Source of the DNA: Phycisphaerae bacterium | Lineage (GTDB): Bacteria > Planctomycetota > Phycisphaerae > UBA1845 > UTPLA1 | DNA length: 47,029 bases | Direction: 5' to 3' | NCBI GenBank assembly: GCA_016935885.1 | Contig: JAFGQA010000181.1 | Coordinates: 1-47,029 of the forward strand | Part shown: positions 32,646 to 40,309 of the stretch, piece after piece | Layout of the letters: each line of letters starts with the position of its first letter | Numbering within the stretch: position 1 is the first letter of the stretch | The notes under the pieces: generated by a model | Database searches by the model: none | Told to the model about the DNA's origin: nothing | What the model saw: the letters and a program-made list of their open reading frames with translations, nothing else | Translations under genes and position numbers: made by a program

Positions 32646-32837
32646 AGGCGGCCAGTATAACGAAACGCTCCCAAAACGCCCAGAATGCGCCGCCTACGGC
32701 GGATTCCGAGGCAGAACCACCTTCGGCGATGCACGGAGCTTCGGCTCGACCTACCGCGGCTGCGTTGAAGAAGGGCCACCAACGGCGACGAGATCGCCCC
32801 GTTCGTGGTGGCGGTCTGGCCGCCTCGACGGCTGCGG

Positions 32838-32929
32838 CCGACGTGTGCACCGGGGACTTCAGCGGCAACGGCATTCTCGATCCGGCGGACACCGCCGACT
32901 TTGTCACGGCGCTGCTGGGCGCCTCGTAG
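32838..32929 (+). pseudogene. Dockerin-like C-terminal remnant of a secreted protein
   Basis: The frame ends ADVCTGDFSGNGILDPADTA, then DFVTALLGAS and a stop. This is the end of a dockerin type I-like, calcium-binding-loop repeat, common at the C-terminus of large secreted planctomycete proteins. Upstream the frame has no signal peptide or domain and soon becomes non-protein-like, so only the tail survives. It lies in the 642-bp gap (32646-33287) between the nitrilase and aldo-keto reductase genes, where nothing else coding is visible. Confidence 0.5.
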
Positions 32930-33239
32930 GCCGCTAGCCCAACCACACCGCACGGCCGGTTCGCCGACCGCAGCGTGCCGGACGTTCGAAGCCTACCGCC
33001 GAATATCTTCCAGGAGGAGCGTCGGCGGCGGACGGAGCCGGTCTTCTTCAAGACCCGATTCCCGTGGGGATGCTCTCAAGCGGGCAGGAACGCCATGGCG
33101 ATGCACCGCCTTGGCGGTCGGCAGTTTGTTGCTCGCGTCTCCGCGCCTTGAGCCGTTCGCGTTTTCGCCTTCGGCCGGCCCGTGGAGCTGAGAAACTGCT
33201 TCATGACTGTGGAGACAAGCGGCGGATGTTCAATGAACC

Positions 33240-33290
33240 GTCCATTCCACCGGCGAGACGCCGGTGCCACAGTTCTGCCACGGGCTGTTA
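33240..33290 (-). repeat. Family A repeat, partial copy A4 (inverted)
   Basis: On the minus strand this reads TAACAGCCCGTGGCAGAACT then GTGGCACCGGCG, loop TCT, CGCCGGTGG: the left half of family A including the hairpin. The T-rich right half and second terminal repeat are missing. The TAA at its tip is the stop codon of the aldo-keto reductase gene (33288-33290). Confidence 0.65.
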
Positions 33291-34256
33291 GGCCCTGCCC
33301 GGTGGGAACAAGGTGTCCAGCTTCGCGCTGATGTCCTCCGTCACCGGCACGGAGAGGGCGCCGAGGTTTTCGTGAAGCTGTTCGGGTCCCCTGGCACCCA
33401 GAAGGACGCTGGATACACCGGGTCGGCTCAGGGTCCAAGCGAGGGCCAACTGGGCGCGCGTACAGCCCGCTTCGTCGGCGATGGCCTTGAACCGCCGGAC
33501 ACGGCTGATGCGATCCTCCGTGTACGCGTGGTCCCGCAGCCAGTCGATGCGGCCCAACCGTGAATCATCGGGAATGCCATCGTCATACTTGCCGGTGAGC
33601 AGGCCATAGGCCAGCGGGCTGAAGACCGCCAGGCCCATGCCTCGCTCGGTGGCCGCCGGCCGCACATCGTTCTCGAACCTCGCCCGCATCAGCAGGCTGT
33701 AATTCGGCTGTTCCACCTGTGGCGGATAGAGGTTGCGCGCTTGACACAGGCGGTGTACCTCCTTGATTTGCTCGCCGCTCCATTCGCTCGTACCCCAGTA
33801 GAGTGCCTTGCCCTGGTGCACAAGGTCGTCCATGGCGCGGGCCGTTTCCTCCACGGGCGTCTCGCGGTCGGGGCGGTGGCAGAAGTAGATGTCAACATAG
33901 TCGGTCCCGATGCGATGGAGGCTCTTGTGTATCGACTCCACGATGTGCTTGCGCGACAGCCCCCGGTCGTTGACGTCCCTGCTCATCGGAAAAAAGACTT
34001 TTGTCGAAATCACAAGCCTGTGGCGGGGGAATTCCCTCAATACTGAGCCCATGATCCGCTCGGCCTCGCCATTGGCATAGACGTCGGCGATGTCGAAGAA
34101 GTTGATGCCCGCGGTGAAGGCGGCGTGCAGGGTCGCGCGCACGGTGTCGCGGTCGGTGACGAGTTCGCCGAACGTGGTCCAGCCACCCAGGCCGAAGGCA
34201 CTGACCTTCGTCCCGCAGCGGCCCAGCGGGCGGTATGGCATCTCGAGTGTCTTCAT
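33288..34256 (-). CDS. Aldo/keto reductase (voltage-gated channel beta-subunit type)
   Basis: 322 aa forming a TIM barrel of the AKR6/YghZ-like kind. The catalytic tetrad is present: D55 and Y60 in FFDIADVYANGEAE, K86 in VISTKVFF and H127 in YFCHRPD. SVLLGARGPEQLHENLGAL near the end binds the NADPH phosphate. It reduces aldehydes or ketones with NADPH. It begins 2 bp after the radical SAM stop and is the last gene of a three-gene minus-strand operon. Its stop codon falls in partial repeat A4, so its original last residues may be changed. Confidence 0.92.
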   Translation of the reverse strand: MKTLEMPYRPLGRCGTKVSAFGLGGWTTFGELVTDRDTVRATLHAAFTAGINFFDIADVYANGEAERIMGSVLREFPRHRLVISTKVFFPMSRDVNDRGLSRKHIVESIHKSLHRIGTDYVDIYFCHRPDRETPVEETARAMDDLVHQGKALYWGTSEWSGEQIKEVHRLCQARNLYPPQVEQPNYSLLMRARFENDVRPAATERGMGLAVFSPLAYGLLTGKYDDGIPDDSRLGRIDWLRDHAYTEDRISRVRRFKAIADEAGCTRAQLALAWTLSRPGVSSVLLGARGPEQLHENLGALSVPVTEDISAKLDTLFPPGRA

Positions 34257-34258
34257 GA

Positions 34259-35449
34259 TTAGACGAACCTCTTTACGATCTCATCCGTGATCTCATCCGC
34301 GTTTTCCGGGGCGATCCCAAGCTCGCGGCAAGTCCTTTCAGCCCTCGCCAATCTGCGTGGGTCGTCCATCTCGCTCATGCGGGAAAACACTCCCAACCTT
34401 CTCCCTACCTGATACAGCGTCCGGCGCTCGGGGGCCATTTCCAGGAACGTGCGCAGTATCCCGATCATACGCCCCTTGTCACGCGGAAGGGCGCCTCTTA
34501 GATCCTCAAAGAGGTTCAGGATGTGGTCGCTCTCGATGACGCTGGTGATCCCGTTCAGATTTTCGATGAACAGCAGCAACTCCCTCGCCACCATGAGGTC
34601 CGTACACTTCTCGAAACGGCCCGCCGCCTGATCCTCGTGGAGGGGCGTACCGGGGGGAATGGCGAGGGTCCGGAACCGGATGAAATCTGGGTTCATCTGA
34701 TTGAGCGCATCTGCCGTTTCCAGCGCGTGCGTTTGGGAGAGTTCCCGACCTCCCAGGCCTGGCATGACGTATTCGGAAAGCTCGAAACCCGCCTCCTTCG
34801 CCTTGATCGCGGCCTTGATGTGCATTCCCTTTGTGACGCCCTTGCCGACCCTTTCGAGCACCCGATCGGATCCGGACTCCATGCCGACGTGAATCCTCGT
34901 CAGGCCGGCGTCTCTTATGGCTTTCAGGTCATCGTCCCTTCTTAGGGCAAGGGTATGTGATCGTGCATAGGATGTGATCCTCTCCACTGATGGAAAGCTC
35001 GTCTTGATGTGCTTCAGGATCTCGACGAGGTCGCTTGGCTTGATGACGAGGGTGTTTGCGTCCTGGAGGAAGATGGACTTCATGCCGCCCGCAAACAGCC
35101 AGTTGAAGGCGGCGGTAAGGCTTTGCGATTCCACCTGCCCGATTCCATCGGCAAGGTCTATGACTTCATCTCGGTGGATATGGCCGGTCTCGTCAGCCAT
35201 TTGTTGGAGCGTTTCCACATGCGCGTGAATCGAATCGATGTCTCTCTTCACATCCTCAACTGGGCGAATGGAGAACTTCGCCCCCTTGTAGACGGGGCAG
35301 AAAGTGCAGCGATTCCAGGGGCAATTCCTCGTAACGCGAATGAGAAGGCTCGATGCCTCACTCGGCGGCCGTATTGGCCCCTGCTCGAAGCCCTGATAGG
35401 AATCAATCATGTCGTCGTGCCTGTTCATCGAGAAGCACTGCATGGTCAA
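34259..35449 (-). CDS. Radical SAM protein with CX4CX2C cluster motif
   Basis: 396 aa. The iron-sulfur motif is CPWNRCTFC (C43, C48, C51), a CX4CX2C spacing rather than the classical CX3CX2C but found in a known group of Elp3/HemN-like radical SAM proteins. IFLQDANTLVIKPSDLVEIL and RIHVGMESGSDRVLERVGKG are the typical SAM-barrel strands, followed by EYVMPGLGGRE. There is no B12-binding domain. The start may be this one or the Met at residue 14 (35410). It is 33 bp downstream of the kinase-like gene and 2 bp upstream of the aldo-keto reductase gene, so all three are probably co-transcribed. The reaction is unknown. Confidence 0.85.
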   Translation of the reverse strand: MTMQCFSMNRHDDMIDSYQGFEQGPIRPPSEASSLLIRVTRNCPWNRCTFCPVYKGAKFSIRPVEDVKRDIDSIHAHVETLQQMADETGHIHRDEVIDLADGIGQVESQSLTAAFNWLFAGGMKSIFLQDANTLVIKPSDLVEILKHIKTSFPSVERITSYARSHTLALRRDDDLKAIRDAGLTRIHVGMESGSDRVLERVGKGVTKGMHIKAAIKAKEAGFELSEYVMPGLGGRELSQTHALETADALNQMNPDFIRFRTLAIPPGTPLHEDQAAGRFEKCTDLMVARELLLFIENLNGITSVIESDHILNLFEDLRGALPRDKGRMIGILRTFLEMAPERRTLYQVGRRLGVFSRMSEMDDPRRLARAERTCRELGIAPENADEITDEIVKRFV

Positions 35450-35482
35450 GGGGCGGGCCTCCGAACAGCCGCCTGGCCGAGG

Positions 35483-36265
35483 TTACCCCGGCGACCTGCC
35501 TGTTGCCGACGTTCTCGCCCCGAGGCAAACCAACACATGCCGGCGAAGCCGTGTCAGCGGTCGGAAGACCGCGCGATGCCACCGAATCCAGAATGGTGCC
35601 CGGTACGAATCGGCGATTTTGCCGGTTTCGAGTTGATCCGGTCGCAGCCTGCGCCAGTGTTTCAGAAGATGATAGTGGTCCGAGGCTTGCAGCGTACTGA
35701 GAATCAGCCGGGCGAGCCACGTCCTGCCTCCGCGACGGGCGGGCAGGTACCAGGAGATCTGGAAATCAATCAGGAAGGGCGCGCCATCGTCGCCGAGGAG
35801 GATGTTCTCCCGCTTCTCCAGATCGACGTAGGCCGCATCCCTGGCGTGGATCTCATTGAGCATCTCTCGGAGGCGCGGAAAGAATCGGTCGTCCGGTACG
35901 TCTTCCCTTTGCAGCGGCCGGCCCTCGATGAACTCGTGAACCAGCCCTGTCTGCCCCCACAGGCCGACGAAACGAGGGACACCTTGAATGGAGTGCATCA
36001 GTTGATAGGTTCTGGCCTCGTGGCGAGCCAGGAATCCGCCTATCCAATTCATGGGAATCCCTAGCATCGAAGCCTGGCGTCCCAGTTTCAAAACGACCTT
36101 CCCAGCCGGTCCCTTGTACAGGCCCGTGGCCGCGAAGAAATCGTGCTTGAAGGTGTGTGCCAGCTCGTATTCCCACCCCCCGATGCGGATTTCCCGGGGG
36201 AGGTCCGCCCGGCCCAGAGCTCGGAGCCAAGTCGGCGGTGGTCGGTGTCTGGGGGGGCTCGACAT
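35483..36265 (-). CDS. LPS-core-kinase-like protein (RfaP/Kdo kinase-type fold)
   Basis: 260 aa with a small protein-kinase-like fold. K60 in KVVLKLG and E83 in RHEARTYQL match the ATP-site Lys and Glu. AYVDLEKRENILLG gives the catalytic Asp (D148) and Asn (N154), and FLIDFQISWYL supplies the metal-binding Asp (D167). Lipopolysaccharide heptose/Kdo kinases have this shortened catalytic loop. All key residues are intact, unlike the pseudokinase at 11734. First gene of a probable operon with the radical SAM and aldo-keto reductase genes; the 180-bp divergent gap to the Rrf2 gene holds an inverted repeat (36288-36320). It probably phosphorylates a sugar or lipid headgroup; the substrate is unknown. 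Confidence 0.75.
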   Translation of the reverse strand: MSSPPRHRPPPTWLRALGRADLPREIRIGGWEYELAHTFKHDFFAATGLYKGPAGKVVLKLGRQASMLGIPMNWIGGFLARHEARTYQLMHSIQGVPRFVGLWGQTGLVHEFIEGRPLQREDVPDDRFFPRLREMLNEIHARDAAYVDLEKRENILLGDDGAPFLIDFQISWYLPARRGGRTWLARLILSTLQASDHYHLLKHWRRLRPDQLETGKIADSYRAPFWIRWHRAVFRPLTRLRRHVLVCLGARTSATGRSPG

Positions 36266-36287
36266 TCTGAAAAATTCAACCGGACAA

Positions 36288-36320
36288 ATAGTGGTCGGAA
36301 AAGTGTTTTTGTACTACTAT
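36288..36320. promoter_or_regulatory. Inverted repeat in the kinase-like/Rrf2 divergent gap
   Basis: ATAGTGGT (36288-36295) and ACTACTAT (36313-36320) are inverted copies with one mismatch, separated by 17 bp of AT-rich DNA. Its position between divergent genes, one encoding an Rrf2 regulator, makes it a candidate operator. Confidence 0.3.
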
Positions 36321-36444
36321 CTACGCGAGTCAGTTCCAGCGGTTCCCGTGGCTTCATCATAGCCGCCCGCTGGGACTAGGGGTAATAGGAACGCGTGCCC
36401 GGAGTCAATTGTATTTGGGGGCACAAGAAATAGGATGGATAACC

Positions 36445-36870
36445 ATGCTTCGAAGAAAGACAGCCACGTATGCTCTGCTAGCCCTGTATGAGATTGCAGA
36501 TCAGCACCGCGACACTGCTCACCCGACGGGTGTGCGGGCTCACGACATCGCCCACAAGCATAAGCTGCCCAAGGCGTATGTCGCGAAGATCCTGAGCCAG
36601 CTTGCCAATGCCGAGATTCTCCATTCTGATAGGGGCCCGCGAGGTGGATTTCGCCTCAACCACTCGCCCAAGGATATCTCGCTGTACGACATCTTCGACG
36701 GCGTCGGTGCATTGACGACGAACGACAAGCGCCGCCCCGCCGTTAAAGGTCTGCCGCAGCCAGTCCAGGCGACGATGGCACACACCCAGGATGAGGCAGC
36801 CGACTTGATGAAGGGGCTTTTCCTCAAGACGACACTGGCTGACGTCCTCGCCGGGGTACTTGCCAAGTAG
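36445..36870 (+). CDS. Rrf2-family transcriptional regulator without cluster cysteines
   Basis: 141 aa from ATG 36445, with AGGA about 9 bp upstream; the frame is open 12 codons further but without a better start. The Rrf2 winged helix is clear: TATYALLALYEIADQH, VRAHDIAHKHKLPKAYVAKI, LSQLANAEILHSDRGPRGGF, then SLYDIFDGVGAL. IscR- and NsrR-type members bind an iron-sulfur cluster through three Cys in the region after the wing; this protein has no Cys at all, so it must respond to something else or act constitutively. Divergent from the kinase-like operon, its most obvious target. Confidence 0.88.
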   Translation: MLRRKTATYALLALYEIADQHRDTAHPTGVRAHDIAHKHKLPKAYVAKILSQLANAEILHSDRGPRGGFRLNHSPKDISLYDIFDGVGALTTNDKRRPAVKGLPQPVQATMAHTQDEAADLMKGLFLKTTLADVLAGVLAK

Positions 36871-36982
36871 TGACGCCACGGCATGTCGCCAGGCGGCGTG
36901 CCGTGGATCATCCTTGCCAGGTTGGTCGCCTGTTCATGTGGGGTCTGAGCCTGTCAGGTTCCGGCAGCGAGGATGTCCCGCG

Positions 36983-37498
36983 CTACGACATCGCGCGCAA
37001 GGCCAGACAGACCGCTGCCCCGGCAATGGCCATGGCCGCCGCCGTCTTGCCCGCGATGCCGACGAGGCGGCCGAGTGTCGCGAACAAGCCCACTCGGGCG
37101 CCCGCCCTGATGTCATCCCGGACGGTCATCTCGGCGACCAGGGCGCCGACGAAGCAGCCCACCAAGCCGCCCGCGATCGTTCCGACGATGGGTATCGGCA
37201 CGGACAGGATGATCATGCCCAGGAATCCGCCGAGCAATGCCCCGACGGCCGCCCGGCGGCTGGCCCCGGCGCGCCGCGCCGCGGCGACGGAGGCGATGGT
37301 GTCGAGAAGCTCAGCGACGGCGGCAACGGCCGCGAGGGCAACCAACCACCGCCAGCCGATGCGCTGCCAGCCGTAGTACCAGTCGTAGCCGGCGGCCGAC
37401 GCGAGAATAAGCCACGTCCCCGGCAGTTGCAGGGCCGCCAGGAAGGTGCCGCCGAGGGCAAGCAGGACCAATGCGATCAACAAGAGCGCGTCGACCAT
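36983..37498 (-). CDS. DUF456-family small membrane protein
   Basis: 171 aa from ATG 37498. Four or five hydrophobic helices: LLLIALVLLALGGTFLAALQ, WLVALAAVAAVAELLDTIAS, and two glycine-rich ones containing GALLGGFLGMIILSVPIPIV and GTIAGGLVGCFVGALVAEM. LPGTWLI and the glycine-zipper helices are hallmarks of DUF456, an uncharacterised inner-membrane family. Convergent with Rrf2 and divergent from trxA. Function unknown. Confidence 0.8.
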   Translation of the reverse strand: MVDALLLIALVLLALGGTFLAALQLPGTWLILASAAGYDWYYGWQRIGWRWLVALAAVAAVAELLDTIASVAAARRAGASRRAAVGALLGGFLGMIILSVPIPIVGTIAGGLVGCFVGALVAEMTVRDDIRAGARVGLFATLGRLVGIAGKTAAAMAIAGAAVCLALRAMS

Positions 37499-37699
37499 TG
37501 AGGGGGCTCCAAGGCGCCTGGCGCCGGGGACCATCGAGCGTCACCAGGCACGCACGGATTGGATGTCGATGCGTGGGTGCTTGGCCCCACGAGCGGCAGG
37601 TGTCTCAGCCGGGCATCGTCTTCGAGAATCGAGTCGGTGTCCATGATGGTTTCTGGCGGCCGTTGCGTCTGCCCGCGAGAAGCAGGCCGCCTCGTCCCT

Positions 37700-37728
37700 T
37701 TGACTCGGCCGTTCGCACTCTCTAGAAT
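37700..37728 (+). promoter_or_regulatory. Sigma70 promoter candidate for thioredoxin
   Basis: TTGACT (37700-37705) and TAGAAT (37723-37728) separated by exactly 17 bp, the best plus-strand promoter match noticed here. The start would be near 37735, giving a 43-nt leader that carries AAGGAG before the ATG at 37778. Confidence 0.6.
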
Positions 37729-37777
37729 CCGCGTGTTGTCCGCGGGCGGCATTCTGCACATCAAGGAGAACAACGGC

Positions 37778-38110
37778 ATGGCCGGACCAAACACGCTTGA
37801 ATTCACTGACGCGAACTTCGAATCCGAAGTCCTCCAATCCGACAGCCCGGTGCTGGTCGATTTCTGGGCCGACTGGTGTATGCCCTGCAAGGCGCTTGGC
37901 CCGGTGATCGATGAGTTGGCCACGGAGTATGTAGGCAAGATCAAGGTTGGGAAGCTCGACACCGAATCCAACCAGGAAATGCCAACCAAGTACGGCATAC
38001 AGGCCATCCCCACGGTGTTATTGGTCAAGGACGGCGAGATCGTCGAGAAGTTCGTCGGGCTGACAAGCAAGAAGGACCTTCAGGCGGCGTTCGACCGCGC
38101 CTTGGGCTAA
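37778..38110 (+). CDS. trxA: Thioredoxin with CMPC active site
   Basis: 110 aa, the usual size, from ATG 37778 with AAGGAG 9 bp upstream. The fold is complete: VLVDFWADWCMPCKALGPVI at the active site, GKLDTESNQEMPTKYGIQAI, the cis-Pro in AIPTVLLVKDGE, and the C-terminal EKFVGLTSKKDLQAAF. The active site is C34-M-P-C37 instead of the standard CGPC. The residue between the cysteines tunes redox potential and pKa, so this thioredoxin may differ in reducing power. It reduces protein disulfides, itself reduced by thioredoxin reductase (not in the window). Confidence 0.93.
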   Translation: MAGPNTLEFTDANFESEVLQSDSPVLVDFWADWCMPCKALGPVIDELATEYVGKIKVGKLDTESNQEMPTKYGIQAIPTVLLVKDGEIVEKFVGLTSKKDLQAAFDRALG

Positions 38111-38189
38111 GAAGCCACAGGTCAGGACGTTGGAACGATCCCGGTACGCTTGTGGCGTTTGTGGTACCGGCGTCCCGCTGGGGATGTGT

Positions 38190-38255
38190 CTTGTGGCACC
38201 GCAGCCGAAGACGATGGATACATGGATCCACGGGCTTCGGCGTGCGAGCCACAAG
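38190..38255. terminator. Large stem-loop between convergent trxA and trpC
   Basis: Outer arms CTTGTGGC (38190-38197) and GCCACAAG (38248-38255) and inner arms GCCGAAG (38204-38210) and CTTCGGC (38235-38241) form a long interrupted stem. It lies in the 163-bp gap between the two stop codons and could terminate both transcripts. No T-tract, so this rests on structure and position. The preceding GTGGTACCGGCG-TCC element at about 38161 resembles repeat family B. Confidence 0.45.
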
Positions 38256-38273
38256 GGTCATCCAAACACCTTC

Positions 38274-39068
38274 TTACGCCAGTAGTTCGCGGACCTTCGC
38301 GCCGATATCGGCTGCACGCATGAAGGTTTCGCCGATCAGCAGTGCCGTGGCGCCGGCACGCTTGAGGTACAGGATGTCGTCGCGCGTCTTCACGCCGCTT
38401 TCAGAGACGAACGGCACGCCCGGTCCGAGTTCGCCGGCCAGGCGTTGCGTGGTGCGAAGGTCGGTGGTTTGCGAGCGGAGGTCGCGATTGTTGATCCCCA
38501 ACAAGGCGAGGCGCTGGGGGCCGATTACGTCGCGGACGCCGCGAAGCTGCTCGGCGTCGTGGACCTCCACCAACGAAGCCATTCCCAGCCGGCAAGCCAC
38601 GTTCGTCCATGATTGGATCTCCGCCGACGACAGGATGCCGGCGATCAGGAGGATCGCATCGGCGCCCGCTGCCCGGCTTTCGAAGATCTGGTATTCGTCG
38701 ACGATGAAGTCCTTACGCAACACTGGCAGCGAGACCGCCTTCTTGACCGCCTGGATAAGCGACAGATCGCCGGAGAAGTAGGTGCTGTCGGTCAGGACGC
38801 TGATCGCGGCAGCGCCGCAGTCCTCGTAGATCCGCGCGATCGCGACAGGGTCGAAGTCGGGTCGAATCAGGCCGGCCGAAGGCGATGCCTTCTTGATTTC
38901 CGCGATCAACCGGATGTCGGGCCCACCCGCGGTGACCTGACCGTAGAAGTCACGCGGCGCTGCAATATCCTCAATGGCCGCCTGAAGATCCGCCTGGGGT
39001 CGGGCACGCCGGGCCTCCGCAACCTCGCGGCGTTTGGTCTCGGCGATTCTATCCAATATAGTCCCCAC
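38274..39068 (-). CDS. trpC: Indole-3-glycerol phosphate synthase
   Basis: 264 aa TIM barrel. All family signatures are present: LIAEIKKASPSAGLI, AAAISVLTDSTYFSGDLSLI, LPVLRKDFIVDEYQIFES, LLGINNRDLRS and FVSESGV, with the phosphate site LLIGETFM. It closes the pyrrole ring of CdRP to indole-3-glycerol phosphate, the fourth step of tryptophan synthesis. No other trp genes are in the window, so the pathway is dispersed. Monocistronic and convergent with trxA. Confidence 0.97.
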   Translation of the reverse strand: MGTILDRIAETKRREVAEARRARPQADLQAAIEDIAAPRDFYGQVTAGGPDIRLIAEIKKASPSAGLIRPDFDPVAIARIYEDCGAAAISVLTDSTYFSGDLSLIQAVKKAVSLPVLRKDFIVDEYQIFESRAAGADAILLIAGILSSAEIQSWTNVACRLGMASLVEVHDAEQLRGVRDVIGPQRLALLGINNRDLRSQTTDLRTTQRLAGELGPGVPFVSESGVKTRDDILYLKRAGATALLIGETFMRAADIGAKVRELLA

Positions 39069-39142
39069 TGCGGCGGCTCCTTTCGCGATTAGCGGCGCCT
39101 TTCGCCACTGTATGGAGAGCCAGCCGGGGAATCAACGACCCG

Positions 39143-40018
39143 ATGCTACACGAACTGACGCCACTGGAGCTCTCGGAGGCCAACCTCCTCGAGACCGGGA
39201 TTGCGGTGATCCTGGTCATTGGCATGGCCTTAACCTGGCAGCGGCGTTGGGGCAGCGTCCTTCGGCTGCCGGACCCACCCGAACACCGCATCGAGCCGGC
39301 AGACTTGCTGGTCGGTCTGCTGGCGCTGTTCGTGTTTCCCGCCGTTTTCCTGCACCTGTTCAGCTTGTGGAGCGGGTCGTCACTCCCCGTGCAACCGACG
39401 TCTGCGCCGGCCGGGGAGGTCCGACTCTCCCCTCAGGAAGTCCTCGCCCAGACAGCCGGTGGGCTGAGCGCGCTGGTTGTATTCGTGTACCTGGGTGCGA
39501 TGCGGATCCGCGGCGGCCTGGCGGGCTGGGGGCTTTGGTGTGATCGGATTCCCAGGCATGTCGTGACGGCCGTCGTCGCATACGTGGCCGTCTTCCCCGT
39601 GTGCGCCGGCTTGCTTGTCTTGACCCGCGAGGTGATCCTCTTCTTCGACTCGAGCCGCGCGTTGCCAGACCACGTCGCGATTCAGATGCTTCACGCCGAG
39701 GATCTCCCCGTTTGGATCAAGGCCATGACCGTCATCGGCGCGCTGGTGCTGGCCCCGATCGTGGAGGAGTTGTTCTTCCGGGGGCTTTTGCAGACAGCGT
39801 TGGCCCGGTGGTGGCGCTCGCAATGGTTGGCCGTCGTGTTTAGCGGCTGCGCGTTCGGCCTGCTTCATATGCAGGCCATCGATACGGTCCCCGCGCTGGC
39901 CTTCTTCGGCGTCGTGCTGGGCTACCTGTACGCACGGACGGGCTCGCTCGTCTTGGTGATCCTCCTGCACGCGGTGTTCAACGGCAAAACCGTTCTGTGG
40001 ATTGCCATGGGTCGATGA
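39143..40018 (+). CDS. CPBP-family intramembrane metalloprotease
   Basis: 291 aa with about seven hydrophobic helices. The three ABI/CPBP motifs are present: EELFFR (E208, E209, R213) in APIVEELFFRGLLQTAL, FGLLHMQA, and HAVFN (HxxxN) near the C-terminus. These residues bind zinc in Rce1-like proteases. Bacterial members cleave peptides or unfolded membrane proteins, or serve in immunity; the role here is unknown. It starts 74 bp from trpC on the opposite strand. Repeat B5 follows its stop. Confidence 0.88.
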   Translation: MLHELTPLELSEANLLETGIAVILVIGMALTWQRRWGSVLRLPDPPEHRIEPADLLVGLLALFVFPAVFLHLFSLWSGSSLPVQPTSAPAGEVRLSPQEVLAQTAGGLSALVVFVYLGAMRIRGGLAGWGLWCDRIPRHVVTAVVAYVAVFPVCAGLLVLTREVILFFDSSRALPDHVAIQMLHAEDLPVWIKAMTVIGALVLAPIVEELFFRGLLQTALARWWRSQWLAVVFSGCAFGLLHMQAIDTVPALAFFGVVLGYLYARTGSLVLVILLHAVFNGKTVLWIAMGR

Positions 40019-40063
40019 AAGTTCAGGCGGGGGCAGTACCGAGCCCCAAGCGCCGGCGCGGGC

Positions 40064-40197
40064 GTGTGGCACTGGCAGCTTGCCTGCCAGTGTGCATGGC
40101 CCCATGCGCCCGGGAGAAACCGTACGGGCGGGCAAGCCGCCCGGGGCACGCAAAATCGAATGCCGCAGGAAGCGTCACGGACCCGATTGCCATGAGC
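40064..40197. repeat. Family B hairpin repeat, copy B5, with conserved tail
   Basis: CACTGGCAG/CTGCCAGTG with loop CTTGC (40070-40092) and ACGGGCGG/CCGCCCG with loop GCAAG (about 40123-40143), followed by the tail ATCGAATGCCGCAGGAAGCG, which matches the tail of B1 (1957 on). It fills most of the 291-bp gap between the CPBP and TraB-family genes. Confidence 0.72.
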
Positions 40198-40234
40198 GAG
40201 CAGGTTTCGCAGTGAATGAGATGCCGGTAGGCGG

Positions 40235-40240
40235 TATAAT
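40235..40240 (+). promoter_or_regulatory. Consensus -10 box upstream of the TraB-family gene
   Basis: A perfect TATAAT 70 bp before the ATG at 40310. The -35 position holds GTGAAT (40212-40217, 17-bp spacing), a weak match. It lies just past repeat B5. Confidence 0.45.
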
Positions 40241-40309
40241 AGAAGCCTGGTCATGACGTGCCCCGGCCTTCAAGGGCGCGAGAATGACGTGAGGGGGTCA
40301 AGCACGATT

